This document shows positions 41,407 through 50,608 of a stretch of 64,000 bases of DNA, piece by piece. A program made the position numbers and the translations under genes. Source of the DNA: Gilvibacter sediminis (lineage in GTDB: Bacteria; Bacteroidota; Bacteroidia; Flavobacteriales; Flavobacteriaceae). Where the stretch lies: assembly GCF_028561565.1 (NCBI RefSeq), contig NZ_JAQQTE010000001.1, positions 166,005 to 230,004 of the forward strand, read 5' to 3'. The notes beneath the pieces are model-generated. The model saw only the letters and a program-made list of their open reading frames with translations, made no database searches and had not been told where the DNA came from. Position 1 is the first letter of the stretch. Each line of letters begins with the position of its first letter.

Positions 41407-41488
41407 TACCTTGGGTGGGAATCGAACCCACACTCCCGAAAGAACTGGATTTTGAATCCAGCGCGTCTACCAATTCCGCCACCAAGGC
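41407..41488 (-). tRNA. tRNA-Leu (anticodon CAA)
   Basis: Read on the minus strand, the acceptor stem GCCTTGG pairs with CCAAGGT (final G-U), with discriminator A. The D-arm is GCGGAATTGGTAGACGC. The anticodon stem CTGGA/TCCAG encloses the loop TTCAAAA, giving anticodon CAA for UUG. A long class II variable arm and the TTCGATTC T-loop follow. CCA is not encoded. The leucine identity is supported by the long variable arm and discriminator A. A -7 box TATTTTTG lies 13 bases upstream and a strong terminator downstream. Confidence 0.95.
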
Positions 41489-41500
41489 TTATCGGGACGG

Positions 41501-41508
41501 CAAAAATA
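41501..41508 (-). promoter_or_regulatory. Promoter -7 box of tRNA-Leu
   Basis: On the minus strand TATTTTTG fits TAnnTTTG and lies 13 bases before the first tRNA base, leaving a leader of about 6 bases. Confidence 0.6.
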
Positions 41509-41575
41509 CATAAAATGTTGAATTTTACACTAAATATTAGAACTAAAAATATTCGGGCTGAACTTGGGATTTTTT

Positions 41576-41583
41576 TACATTTG
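41576..41583 (+). promoter_or_regulatory. Promoter -7 box of prs
   Basis: TACATTTG is a perfect TAnnTTTG match, 30 bases before the prs start codon. No good TTG element at the usual distance was seen. Confidence 0.6.
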
Positions 41584-41612
41584 TAGCTTCCAACTAAAAC
41601 ACCACAAGAAAG

Positions 41613-42554
41613 ATGCCTGGAGCCGTTCCTCAACCCAAGATATTTGCTTGTAAACAAAGCCAAGAACTTGCCGAAAAGATTGCAAAACAATTCGGTGTCC
41701 CGCTGGGGAACGTAATCACCTCTACTTATTCAGACGGAGAGTTTCAACCTTCTTTTGAAGAGTCGGTTCGCGGAGCCCGTGTCTTTATCATCGGTTCTAC
41801 TTTCCCTCCAAGTGATCACTTAATGGAAATGCTATTGATGTGTGATGCTGCAAAGCGCGCTTCTGCCAGACACATTACTGCTGTATTGCCCTATTTTGGT
41901 TGGGCACGTCAAGATCGCAAGGACAAACCAAGAGTTCCGATCGCGGCTAAAATGGTTGCCAAGATGCTAGAAGCCGCAGGTGCTACGCGTATCATTACTA
42001 TGGACCTTCACGCCGATCAGATTCAAGGTTTCTTTGAAAAACCAGTAGATCACCTTTTTGCCTCTACCGTCTTCTTACCTTATTTGAGAAAATTAAACTT
42101 GGATGAGCTTACCATTGCCTCTCCAGATATGGGAGGTTCAAAAAGAGCTTATGCCTATTCTAAAGCGCTAGAAAGTGACGTGGTAATCTGTTACAAGCAA
42201 CGCGCCAAAGCCAATGTGATCTCTCATATGGAACTCATTGGTAATGTAGAAGGCAAGAACGTTGTGTTGGTAGACGATATGGTGGACACCGCCGGAACCC
42301 TTACCAAAGCTGCAGACCTAATGATGGAACGCGGGGCCAAGAGTGTTCGCGCCATCTGTACCCACCCTATCCTTTCTGGACAGGCCTATGAGCGTTTGGA
42401 GAACTCGCAATTGGAAGAACTTATCGTTACGGATACCATCCCGTTGAGACAGGAATCTCCAAAATTACGCGTACTTAGTTGTGCACCACTTTTTGCTTCT
42501 GTGATGCAAAGTGTGAACACCAACAGTTCCATCAGTTCTAAATTCTTGATGTAA
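41613..42554 (+). CDS. prs: Ribose-phosphate pyrophosphokinase
   Basis: A 313-residue enzyme making PRPP from ribose 5-phosphate and ATP for purine, pyrimidine, histidine, tryptophan and NAD synthesis. Signatures: YSDGEFQPSFEESVRG for the N-terminal flexible region, FGWARQDRKDKPR (catalytic loop and ATP site), MDLHADQIQGFF, and the PRPP-binding loop VLVDDMVDTAGT (about 219-230). Full family length. It is first in a long run of housekeeping genes on the + strand. Confidence 0.97.
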   Translation: MPGAVPQPKIFACKQSQELAEKIAKQFGVPLGNVITSTYSDGEFQPSFEESVRGARVFIIGSTFPPSDHLMEMLLMCDAAKRASARHITAVLPYFGWARQDRKDKPRVPIAAKMVAKMLEAAGATRIITMDLHADQIQGFFEKPVDHLFASTVFLPYLRKLNLDELTIASPDMGGSKRAYAYSKALESDVVICYKQRAKANVISHMELIGNVEGKNVVLVDDMVDTAGTLTKAADLMMERGAKSVRAICTHPILSGQAYERLENSQLEELIVTDTIPLRQESPKLRVLSCAPLFASVMQSVNTNSSISSKFLM

Positions 42555-42742
42555 TCCGCAGAAAACAAGCCTTTAAGGCCTTGTAAAAAAAGTCGTATTT
42601 ACTTTCAGCTACCAAATAATTTTGGGATATTTGCAGCCGTTTTCCACTTAAGGTGGTTAACATCATGCAAAACAAATGCAAATGAAATGAGCGCAGAAAC
42701 TTTTTGCGAAGTTCATTTCAGGAGCACAAAATTTTTAAGTAA

Positions 42743-43378
42743 ATGAAATCAATTACGATCAACGGATCTCAAAGAGAAAGCGTGGGCAAGGTATCTACCA
42801 AAGCCTTACGTAATGCTGGAAAGGTTCCCTGCGTAGTATACGGAGGAGAAACACCGATTCACTTTTCAGCGCCAGAATTAGCGTTCAAGAACTTGGTGTA
42901 CACTCCAGACGTACACACAGTTGTAATTGAGCTAGAAGACGGCACAAGCATCAATGCTATTTTGCAAGACATTCAGTTCCACCCGGTAACTGACCGTATC
43001 CTGCACATCGACTTTTACCAAATCTTTGACGACAAGGAAATCACTATGAACATTCCTGTACGTCTAGTAGGTAATTCTCGTGGTGTACGTAACGGAGGGG
43101 TGCTGCGTTTTGTAAACCGTAAGCTACGTGTAAAAGCAGTTCCAGCGAACTTGCCAGATTATATCGAGGCAGACATCACTGAATTGCGTATTGGTAACAA
43201 ACTTTACGTTACTACCCTTACCAACGATGCTTACACCATCATGCACCCAGACAACACTGTTGTTGTGCAGGTGAGAACTTCTCGCAACGCTGTTGATGAG
43301 GCAGATGACGAAGAAGATGATGATGCAGAAGAAGGTGCAGAAGCAGCTGCTCCAGCAGAAGCTCCTGCTGAGGAATAG
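42743..43378 (+). CDS. rplY: 50S ribosomal protein L25 (general stress protein Ctc type)
   Basis: A 211-residue long-form L25. The N-terminal 5S rRNA-binding domain (about 1-90: [36 protein letters not shown]) is followed by the C-terminal TL5/Ctc domain (about 95-180: [18 protein letters not shown]). A low-complexity acidic, alanine-rich tail (about 182-211) completes it. A terminator follows 24 bases after the stop. The order prs-rplY-pth is common in bacteria. Confidence 0.96.
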   Translation: MKSITINGSQRESVGKVSTKALRNAGKVPCVVYGGETPIHFSAPELAFKNLVYTPDVHTVVIELEDGTSINAILQDIQFHPVTDRILHIDFYQIFDDKEITMNIPVRLVGNSRGVRNGGVLRFVNRKLRVKAVPANLPDYIEADITELRIGNKLYVTTLTNDAYTIMHPDNTVVVQVRTSRNAVDEADDEEDDDAEEGAEAAAPAEAPAEE

Positions 43379-43402
43379 ATCTTCTAGCATACCGAACATA
43401 GA

Positions 43403-43445
43403 AAAGAGTCCGCTTGATTATCAATTTAAGCGGACTCTTTTTATT
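43403..43445 (+). terminator. Intrinsic terminator after rplY
   Basis: AAAGAGTCCGCTT (43403-43415) pairs perfectly with AAGCGGACTCTTT (43428-43440) and is followed by a T-rich run. It is A/T-flanked, so it could also act on the minus strand. Confidence 0.93.
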
Positions 43446-43460
43446 TTTACAAAAAAAAGG

Positions 43461-44090
43461 ATGCTCGCATTTATAAAGCGACTTTTTGGTTTAGACGCTC
43501 CTAGCGAGCCCGAGCAAGATCCCATGAAGAAATTTCTAATTGTGGGTTTGGGCAATATTGGACCCAAATACGACAACACCAGACATAATATTGGATTTGA
43601 TGTGGTTAGCACCTTGGCAGAAGAGCACGAGGCCACTTTTGAATCCAAAAAACTCGGGGACATTGCCAAACTGCGCATTAAGGGCCGTCAATTGATTCTG
43701 CTCAAACCGAGCACCTTTATGAACCTCAGCGGCAAGGCCGTGAACTACTGGCTCAAACAAGAGAAAGTTTCGCTTGAGAATATGTTGGTCATCACCGATG
43801 ATCTCAACCTACCCTTTGGCAGCATCCGCTTAAAGAAAAAAGGATCTGACGGAGGTCATAACGGTTTAAAGGACATTCAGGCTACACTCAATACAACTGC
43901 CTACAATCGTTTTAGATTTGGAATCAGCGATCAATTTGCCAAAGGCAGACAAGTAGATTATGTGTTGAGTCCATGGACCGATGAAGAACAAACGGCCCTT
44001 AAGGAACGACTCAAAACCAGTGCTGAAGCCGTGGAGTCATTTGCCTTGGCAGGTATGGATCACACCATGAACAACTTTAACGGAAAATAA
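43461..44090 (+). CDS. pth: Peptidyl-tRNA hydrolase
   Basis: Rescues stalled peptidyl-tRNA by cleaving the ester bond. The Pth fold begins at MKKFLIVGLGNIGPKYDNTRHNIGF (from about residue 22) with the catalytic His in RHNIGF, followed by KPSTFMNLSG and GSDGGHNGLKDI. I chose the ATG at 43461, preceded by AAAGG, which gives a 21-residue basic/hydrophobic extension often annotated in flavobacterial homologues. The ATG at 43524 would give a standard-length enzyme. The longer frame opening at 43293 overlaps rplY and the terminator and is not real. Confidence 0.93.
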   Translation: MLAFIKRLFGLDAPSEPEQDPMKKFLIVGLGNIGPKYDNTRHNIGFDVVSTLAEEHEATFESKKLGDIAKLRIKGRQLILLKPSTFMNLSGKAVNYWLKQEKVSLENMLVITDDLNLPFGSIRLKKKGSDGGHNGLKDIQATLNTTAYNRFRFGISDQFAKGRQVDYVLSPWTDEEQTALKERLKTSAEAVESFALAGMDHTMNNFNGK

Positions 44091-44091
44091 A

Positions 44092-45024
44092 ATGCAAACC
44101 TACGCCTCATCGGCTCAATACAAAGGCACTCAACCCACGGTGGTTACCATCGGGACCTTTGATGGCGTGCATGCAGGACACCGAGTGCTGTTAGGCCGAT
44201 TGACTGATGACGCTAAAGCCATGGGCTGTGAATCTGTGATCTTTACCATGTTTCCGCATCCGCGAATGGTCTTGCAGCCCGATGTTGACATTAAACTCAT
44301 TCAAACCATAGATGAGCGCGAAGCGGTTTTGGACCGTGTGGGCATTGACCACTTGGTCATTGAACCCTTCACCAAGGAATTCTCCCGCATGAGCGCAGAA
44401 GATTTTGTACAACAATTGCTGGTCGAAAAACTCAACGCCAAAAAAGTGATCATTGGTTATGATCACCGCTTTGGGCGCAACCGCCGTGCCGATGTTTCGG
44501 ATCTCAGACGCTTGGGTGAAGAGTTCGGTTTTGAGGTTGAAGAGGTCGGCGCACAAGAGGTCGATGCCATAACGGTAAGTTCCACTAAGATCAGAAAGGC
44601 CCTAATGGAAGGAGATCTAGATACAGCAAACACTTACTTAGCTGATCCTTTCACGCTAACGGGAACCATTGCCAAGGGCCGTGGTTTAGGGCGCCAACTG
44701 GGCTACCCAACGGCGAATTTAGAAATCGCAGAAAACTACAAGCTCATCCCGAAGAATGGTGTCTATATAGTAAAGAGTCAAATAGACAAAAAGTCGGTTT
44801 TTGGCGTTATGAATATTGGTAACAATCCGACTGTTGGTGGAGATAAAACCACTATTGAAACCTACTTCATGGATTTTGAGGCTGACCTTTACGGACATAA
44901 ATTGCAGATAGAATTACTTTCACGGATTCGTGATGAACAGCGATTTGGATCGACTGAAGAACTGACAGCAGCCATTGCAAAAGACCAAAAAATCGCCGAG
45001 GCCTATGTTAGATCGCATCAATAA
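44092..45024 (+). CDS. ribF: Bifunctional riboflavin kinase/FAD synthetase
   Basis: A 310-residue enzyme converting riboflavin to FMN and FAD. The N-terminal adenylyltransferase domain has TIGTFDGVHAGH (about 21-32), FTMFPHP and the SSTKIRKAL loop (about 162-170). The C-terminal kinase domain has KGRGLGRQLGYPTANL (about 198-213), GVYIV and MNIGNNPTVGG. It starts 1 base after pth. The HTTM gene start overlaps its end by 20 bases. Confidence 0.96.
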   Translation: MQTYASSAQYKGTQPTVVTIGTFDGVHAGHRVLLGRLTDDAKAMGCESVIFTMFPHPRMVLQPDVDIKLIQTIDEREAVLDRVGIDHLVIEPFTKEFSRMSAEDFVQQLLVEKLNAKKVIIGYDHRFGRNRRADVSDLRRLGEEFGFEVEEVGAQEVDAITVSSTKIRKALMEGDLDTANTYLADPFTLTGTIAKGRGLGRQLGYPTANLEIAENYKLIPKNGVYIVKSQIDKKSVFGVMNIGNNPTVGGDKTTIETYFMDFEADLYGHKLQIELLSRIRDEQRFGSTEELTAAIAKDQKIAEAYVRSHQ

Positions 45025-46384
45025 ATACCTCTTTACTCGCGTTGATAATGCCGGTTTGGTGTTGTTTCGTATTGCTTTTGGGTTTTTGCTTACTGTAGAA
45101 GCCTACGGTGCCATAGCAACAGGTTGGGTGCGACGCACCTTTATGGATCCGGAATTCACCTTCAATTTTATCGGATTCGACTTTTTGCAACCCTTGCCAG
45201 GCAATGGAATGTATATCTACTTTGCGATAATGGGAGTCTTTGGAATTGCGGTCATGCTCGGTTATAAATACCGTTGGAGCATGGCAGGCTATGCCTTGAT
45301 GTGGATGTGCGTTTATTTGATGCAAAAATCCTCCTACAACAACCACTATTACCTCATGATGCTGCTCACTTGGATGATGGTCTTGGTGCCCGCGGCAGGC
45401 CGCATGTCATTGGATGCCAAACTCAATCCAGAACGCAAAAGCATCTCTATGCCCCGTTGGGTACAGACCTTAGTGGTGGGGCAACTGTTGATCGTATTTA
45501 CCTACGCAGCAATTGCCAAAATATATCCCGATTGGCTAGATGGGACGGTCACACGCCTGTTCATGAAAAGTAAAGCGGATTATTGGCTCATTGGTGACTT
45601 TTTACAGCTCCCATGGGTACACTGGGGGATGGCTTATTTTGGGATTCTCTTTGACCTTTTGGTGATCCCGATGTATATGTGGCGCAAGACACGCTGGCTG
45701 GCCTTTGGTCTGTCACTGTTCTTTCACCTGTTCAATTCCGCAGTATTTCATATCGGAATATTCCCCTATATGTCGATTGCGTTCGCCCTGTTCTTCTTTA
45801 GTAGTGAAACCTTGGTGAAACGCTTTATGCCAGCGGAAGAAGTTTACCGCGGGGACGAAGTGCGCATTCCCAAAACAGGCAATATTACCACCGCACTCTT
45901 GGTCGGTTATTTGTTTGTACAATTTGCACTGCCGTTAAGGCATTGGTTTATCGCAGAACCCGTTTTGTGGACAGAAGAAGGACATCGCTTGTCCTGGCGA
46001 ATGATGCTGCGCACCAAATCCGGAAGGGTGATCTATTATATCGTAGACAAAGCCGATCCAAACAAAAAGAAAATTGCCTACAGTTATAAAGACCTTCTGA
46101 GCAAAAAACAGTATCGCTCTTTTAGAACCAAGCCCGATTTTATCTGGCAACTGGCCCAACGCATCCATCAGATTGAAAAAGAAAAAGGCAAAGATGTCGA
46201 GGTCTATGCTACAGTGCGCGTCAAAGTCAATGCCGGTAGCTATCATTTATTAGTTGATGAATCTGTCGATCTTGCTTCAGTGTCCTGGGATCAACTTAAA
46301 CACGCCTCCTGGCTGCTTCCTGCTCCAGAGAATTTCACTAAGATCGAGAAGAAAAAAGATTCAGATTCTTCCACTCAAAATTAA
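45005..46384 (+). CDS. HTTM domain membrane protein (vitamin K-dependent gamma-carboxylase-like)
   Basis: A 459-residue membrane protein starting at the ATG at 45005, inside the ribF 3' end. It has about eight hydrophobic segments in the first 320 residues, with the HTTM core seen in RIAFGFLLTVEAYGAI, QKSSYNNHYYLMMLLTWMM and FTYAAIAKIYPDWLDG. A soluble C-terminal part follows (about 330-460). The family is related to vitamin K-dependent gamma-glutamyl carboxylase, whose bacterial members have unclear roles. Placement between ribF and serS suggests co-transcription with ribF. Confidence 0.9.
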   Translation: MLDRINKYLFTRVDNAGLVLFRIAFGFLLTVEAYGAIATGWVRRTFMDPEFTFNFIGFDFLQPLPGNGMYIYFAIMGVFGIAVMLGYKYRWSMAGYALMWMCVYLMQKSSYNNHYYLMMLLTWMMVLVPAAGRMSLDAKLNPERKSISMPRWVQTLVVGQLLIVFTYAAIAKIYPDWLDGTVTRLFMKSKADYWLIGDFLQLPWVHWGMAYFGILFDLLVIPMYMWRKTRWLAFGLSLFFHLFNSAVFHIGIFPYMSIAFALFFFSSETLVKRFMPAEEVYRGDEVRIPKTGNITTALLVGYLFVQFALPLRHWFIAEPVLWTEEGHRLSWRMMLRTKSGRVIYYIVDKADPNKKKIAYSYKDLLSKKQYRSFRTKPDFIWQLAQRIHQIEKEKGKDVEVYATVRVKVNAGSYHLLVDESVDLASVSWDQLKHASWLLPAPENFTKIEKKKDSDSSTQN

Positions 46385-46443
46385 AGGATCCTCTACCCCT
46401 GTGATTATTACTCTTTGAACTGTGATAACTAGGCGCTAATGTT

Positions 46444-46451
46444 TAAATTTG
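46444..46451 (+). promoter_or_regulatory. Promoter -7 box of serS
   Basis: TAAATTTG is a perfect TAnnTTTG match, 22 bases before the serS ATG. A TTTG at 46414-46417 is a possible -33 element with a rather long spacer of 26. Confidence 0.55.
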
Positions 46452-46473
46452 GGGCCTAATTCAAACAGGAACC

Positions 46474-47745
46474 ATGTTACAGGTAAGTGAAATTCGCGAT
46501 AACAAAGAACGTTTTGCTCAGGCTTTAGCCAAGCGCGGTTTGGATGCCATGCCTATTTTAGAAGAGGTGTTGCAGGCAGATGAACTCCGCAGAAAAACGC
46601 AAGCTCAATTGGATGAGACTTTAGCGCAATCCAACACTTTCTCCAAGGAGATCGGGCAATTGTTCAAAAGCGGAGAGGTACAAAAAGCCAACCTGTTGAA
46701 AGAGAAAACTGCCGGGCTTAAAGAGCAATCTAAAACCTTGCAAGAGGAGCTCAATGCAGCTGCAGAAAAGCTTCAAGAATTACTCTTCACTTTACCAAAC
46801 ATCCCAAACGCTGCCGTTCCAAAAGGAAGCAGTGATGAAGACAATGTAGAAACAGAGCGCCACGGAACCATCCCTAGTTTACACGAAGGAGCTCTTCCGC
46901 ATTGGGAATTGGCCAAAAAATACAACCTCATTGACTTTGAATTAGGAAACAAGGTGACCGGAGCAGGTTTTCCAGTTTATATTGGCAAAGGAGCTCGTTT
47001 GCAACGCGCCTTGATCAGTTATTTCTTAGACAAAAATATTGACGCTGGTTACACTGAATATCAAGTGCCACATTTGGTGAATGAAGCCTCAGGTATTGGA
47101 ACCGGGAGCCTTCCTGACAAGGAAGGACAGATGTACCACGTAACTGGAGACAATCTCTACTTGATCCCAACGGCAGAAGTACCCGTAACCAACCTGTTTA
47201 GAGGAGATCTGCTCAACGCCAAAGACCTACCTATTGCTTGTACTGCCTACACGCCCTGCTTTAGACGTGAGGCCGGTTCTTATGGAGCGCACGTACGCGG
47301 TTTGAACCGTTTGCACCAGTTTGATAAGGTAGAGATTGTGCGCATTGAGCAGCCCGAGCGTTCTTATGAAGCTTTAGAAGAAATGCTGGCTCACGTTAAA
47401 GTAATTTTGGGAGAGTTAGGCCTTCCCTATCGTGTGCTGCGCCTCTGCGGAGGAGATCTGACCTTTGCCAGTGCACTCACTTATGATTTTGAAGTGTTCT
47501 CAACCGCTCAAGACCGTTGGTTGGAGGTTTCCTCTGTTTCTAACTTTGAGACCTTCCAAAGCAATCGCATGAAGTTGCGCTTTAAAAATGCAGATGGCAA
47601 AAATCAATTAGCACATACCTTAAACGGTAGCGCCTTGGCCTTACCGCGCATCTTAGCAAGTATTTTAGAAAACTATCAAACCCCTGAGGGCATTAAGATC
47701 CCAGAGGTTCTAGTGCCTTACTGCGGATTCGATATGATCCAATAA
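46474..47745 (+). CDS. serS: Seryl-tRNA synthetase
   Basis: A 423-residue class II synthetase. The N-terminal antiparallel coiled coil (about 25-105, rich in Glu, Lys, Leu) grips the long arm of tRNA-Ser. The catalytic core shows the TAEVPV motif, motif 2 CFRREAGSYGAHVRGLNRLHQF (split around residues 260-282) and motif 3 NGSALALPRILASILENYQ near the C-terminus. It has its own promoter box and is separate from the following operon. Confidence 0.97.
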   Translation: MLQVSEIRDNKERFAQALAKRGLDAMPILEEVLQADELRRKTQAQLDETLAQSNTFSKEIGQLFKSGEVQKANLLKEKTAGLKEQSKTLQEELNAAAEKLQELLFTLPNIPNAAVPKGSSDEDNVETERHGTIPSLHEGALPHWELAKKYNLIDFELGNKVTGAGFPVYIGKGARLQRALISYFLDKNIDAGYTEYQVPHLVNEASGIGTGSLPDKEGQMYHVTGDNLYLIPTAEVPVTNLFRGDLLNAKDLPIACTAYTPCFRREAGSYGAHVRGLNRLHQFDKVEIVRIEQPERSYEALEEMLAHVKVILGELGLPYRVLRLCGGDLTFASALTYDFEVFSTAQDRWLEVSSVSNFETFQSNRMKLRFKNADGKNQLAHTLNGSALALPRILASILENYQTPEGIKIPEVLVPYCGFDMIQ

Positions 47746-47867
47746 GAATTCTGGCTTACTTTTTGGTTTCTCAATCACGGCTGATGGCAATAGTGCCTTT
47801 TGCAGCCCTGTAATTTATTTGAGGTACTTAACGCAGCTTTAAGAACTCAATTGATATCTTTACACAA

Positions 47868-49643
47868 GTGCGTAGTCTAATACTCATACTGCTGTTTTTA
47901 TTGCCCTTGAATTCCATTGGGCAAAGTGACGCTTTGGCCCAAACTTACTTTGAAGAAGGCAAGTATGACAAAGCACTTAGGATCTATCAATCCATTTACG
48001 ATAAGAATCCGCGCAGACTGGATATTTTCAAAGCCTTAGTGGCCACCCATCAGCAATTGGAAAACTACCAAGAGGCCGGCGTGTTACTGGAAAATAGAGC
48101 GCAGACTGTAGGTCGCTATCCGCAGCTTTCTGTCGATATTGGCTACAACTATGAACTGCAGGACCGCACCGAGGAGGCCAAAGTATTTTATCAATTGGCC
48201 ATAGACGAATTAAATCAACAACCCAATTACGCGCGATTCATTGGGGACACCTTTGACAGCTACGGTTTGCTAGAATGGGCAGTGAAAGCCTATGAACGCG
48301 GAATGGAGCTCAATCCCAATGCCGACTTCTTTTTGCAACTTTCCCGCATTTATGGAGAACTGCAGAATTTTGAGAAGATGTTTGAGGCATATTTAGGCCT
48401 GATGGAATCCAAGCCAGGCTACAGCTCTTACACCAAACGCAGTTTAACCCAATTCATCACTGAAGATCCCGCCAACGAGGCCAATGTGATCTTTAGAAAG
48501 ACCTTGATCAAAAGAATTCAGCAGGATCCTGATCTGCTTTACAATGAGCTTTTGAGTTGGTTGTATGTGCAGCAAAAGGAATTCCGCAAATCCTTCAGTC
48601 AGGAAAAGGCCATCTACAAGCGCAAAGGAGAAACCTTAGAACACATTTCTCAATTGGCCAGCATCACCGTAGAAGAAGGTGAGTATGCCATCGCGCTAGA
48701 GATCTTTGAATATATCATTGACAACAGCAGCATTTTAGAGGAGCAACTCGATGCAGAAGAAAGACGATTAGACGTCATTGCCAAGACCGAATCAGACCTC
48801 AAAAAAGTCGAAGCAGAATTTGACCAAGTCTTTGAAAAATACGGCCTAAGCACGCGCACCTACGCCCTGCAGATCGCTTACAATGATTTCATCGCCTTTA
48901 AGAAAAAACAACCCGATACTGCCATCTTAAACCTGAAAGTGTTGACCGATACAGATCTGAATCGTTTTGAGAAAGCTCGGGTAAAGATGAAGCTCGCGGA
49001 CATTTTGGTCTATACCCAAAAATTCAACCAAGCGCTGATCTTTTATTCGCAGATTCAAAAGAAGGTACAGGGGAATATTTTAGCGCAAGAAGCGCGTTTT
49101 AAAGTAGCGCGCACCAGTTATTTCAAAGGCGATTTCAAATGGTCTCAGATTCAACTGGACGTGCTAAAAAAATCTACCTCCCAACTTATTGCAAATGACG
49201 CCATGGAGCTCAGTTTACTGATCAGTGACAATTCTGTAGAGGATACTACACAAACGGCGCTGCGTAAGTTTGCCAAGGCAGATCTGCTCAGCTTACAAAA
49301 CAAACCCAATGAAGCTGTTTCCCTGCTCACTGAGATCTTAGAAACACACAAGGGAGAATCTATAGAAGACGAAGCCCTTTTGCGCCGAGCAAAATTGTAT
49401 ACGCAGCTTGGAGTCTTTGAGAAAGCTGAGGTGGACTACAAGACCATCATTGAGCTTTACAAAGAAGATATTTTGGCAGACGACGCCTACTTTAATCTAG
49501 CCCAACTGTATGAAAAACAGTTGGCCCTCCCAGAACGCGCTCAGGAATTTTACGAGCAAATTGTCTTTAATTTCCCGGATAGTATTTACTTTGTAGATGC
49601 ACGCAAGCGTTACCGCAGTCTTCGCGGGGACACCATCAATTAA
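47868..49643 (+). CDS. Tetratricopeptide-repeat protein, exported
   Basis: A 591-residue protein starting at GTG (47868), the only start that gives the signal peptide MRSLILILLFLLPLNSIGQ. The rest is a string of TPR-like helices (ALAQTYFEEGKYDKALRIYQ, ALLRRAKLYTQLGVFEKAEVDYKTI, AYFNLAQLYEKQLALPERAQEFYEQI and others), so it is probably a periplasmic scaffold. A TATCTTTA box lies 6 bases before the start. DUF6090, DUF4286 and rsmA follow tightly, suggesting an operon. Confidence 0.9.
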   Translation: MRSLILILLFLLPLNSIGQSDALAQTYFEEGKYDKALRIYQSIYDKNPRRLDIFKALVATHQQLENYQEAGVLLENRAQTVGRYPQLSVDIGYNYELQDRTEEAKVFYQLAIDELNQQPNYARFIGDTFDSYGLLEWAVKAYERGMELNPNADFFLQLSRIYGELQNFEKMFEAYLGLMESKPGYSSYTKRSLTQFITEDPANEANVIFRKTLIKRIQQDPDLLYNELLSWLYVQQKEFRKSFSQEKAIYKRKGETLEHISQLASITVEEGEYAIALEIFEYIIDNSSILEEQLDAEERRLDVIAKTESDLKKVEAEFDQVFEKYGLSTRTYALQIAYNDFIAFKKKQPDTAILNLKVLTDTDLNRFEKARVKMKLADILVYTQKFNQALIFYSQIQKKVQGNILAQEARFKVARTSYFKGDFKWSQIQLDVLKKSTSQLIANDAMELSLLISDNSVEDTTQTALRKFAKADLLSLQNKPNEAVSLLTEILETHKGESIEDEALLRRAKLYTQLGVFEKAEVDYKTIIELYKEDILADDAYFNLAQLYEKQLALPERAQEFYEQIVFNFPDSIYFVDARKRYRSLRGDTIN

Positions 49644-49649
49644 AGTCAA

Positions 49650-50303
49650 ATGGCAAAATCTAAAAAGATAGATTGGCTCAACCACGGTTTAGAGTTTGTG
49701 GTTGTTATTGTTGGAATTTTACTGGCTTTTCAGTTGGATTCCTGCCGGGAAGACCGAAAGAACGAGGTTTTACTGCGACAGCATTTGTCCAACATCATTG
49801 AGGAGACCGAATTCAACCTTAGAATGGTAGACAGTGCGCTTATCAAGGGACAAGAAGCTGAAAAGAATCTAAATCAACTCTTACAGCTCATAGCCCGCGA
49901 ACAGCAATTTGAAACCATCAACGCGCTGAGCATGCAACAATTGGCTTTTGTAAATGTTTACATTAAAAGAAATGCCTATCAATCACTCATCCAATCTGGA
50001 GATGTTCGCCTTATAGACGATTTTGAGCTGAAGAATGACATTATCAATCTCTACGAATATTACAATTGGACGGAATTTTATGACGAGGTAAACGGAGAGG
50101 TCTTTACCGCCTATTTTTTGCCTTATGTTATGAAAGAATTCGATCTGTTTCAACTCCGCACCCAAGAGCCAGAGGTTTACACAGATCAACGATTTAAAAA
50201 TGCTTTGGGCACCATGAGTTATCAGTTTACCGCGCGTCTGGAGAAGTATCGTGAAACCCAAGAACGCATAAGAGCCTTTTTAGAAAAATACGAAGAGCTA
50301 TGA
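49650..50303 (+). CDS. DUF6090 family membrane protein
   Basis: A 217-residue protein with a single N-terminal membrane helix (about 12-29: GLEFVVVIVGILLAFQLDS) directly followed by a cysteine and an RxDRKNE segment typical of DUF6090, then a mainly helical soluble domain. The family is common in Flavobacteriia and has no known function. It overlaps the following DUF4286 gene by the 4 bases ATGA. Confidence 0.87.
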   Translation: MAKSKKIDWLNHGLEFVVVIVGILLAFQLDSCREDRKNEVLLRQHLSNIIEETEFNLRMVDSALIKGQEAEKNLNQLLQLIAREQQFETINALSMQQLAFVNVYIKRNAYQSLIQSGDVRLIDDFELKNDIINLYEYYNWTEFYDEVNGEVFTAYFLPYVMKEFDLFQLRTQEPEVYTDQRFKNALGTMSYQFTARLEKYRETQERIRAFLEKYEEL

Positions 50304-50608
50304 TCATCTACAACGTCACCATAAACATTGAAGAATCCATTCACGACACTTGGGTGGATTGGATGAAGAACGAACATATTCCAGATATGCTCGCCACTAA
50401 AAAATTTACCAAAGCCTTAATGACACGAGTCTTGGTGGAGGAAGAAATGGGCGGCATTACTTATTCGGTGCAATACACGGCTCCCAATGCAGATACACTC
50501 AAGCGTTATTACGCTGAAGACGCTCCGAGATTGCGAGGAGAAAGCAAGCGCTTTGAAGGCAAATTTGTGGCCTTTAGAACAGAACTGGAAATTGTAAGCG
50601 AACAATAA
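50300..50608 (+). CDS. DUF4286 family protein
   Basis: A 102-residue soluble protein matching the DUF4286 pattern ([51 protein letters not shown]). It probably has a ferredoxin-like alpha/beta fold related to small dimeric monooxygenase-like proteins. Function unknown. It overlaps rsmA by one base (TAATG), so translational coupling with the rRNA methyltransferase is likely. The same neighbour pair is frequent in this phylum as far as I recall. Confidence 0.9.
   Translation: MIIYNVTINIEESIHDTWVDWMKNEHIPDMLATKKFTKALMTRVLVEEEMGGITYSVQYTAPNADTLKRYYAEDAPRLRGESKRFEGKFVAFRTELEIVSEQ

Noticed and set aside
42560..42590. ACAAG...CTTGT hairpin after prs as a terminator
   Set aside because: The loop is too tight, there is a bulge, and it is followed by an A run rather than a T run on the + strand.
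43293..43460. The upstream part of the long pth frame
   Set aside because: It overlaps the acidic tail of rplY and a strong terminator. The ATG at 43461 is the sensible start.
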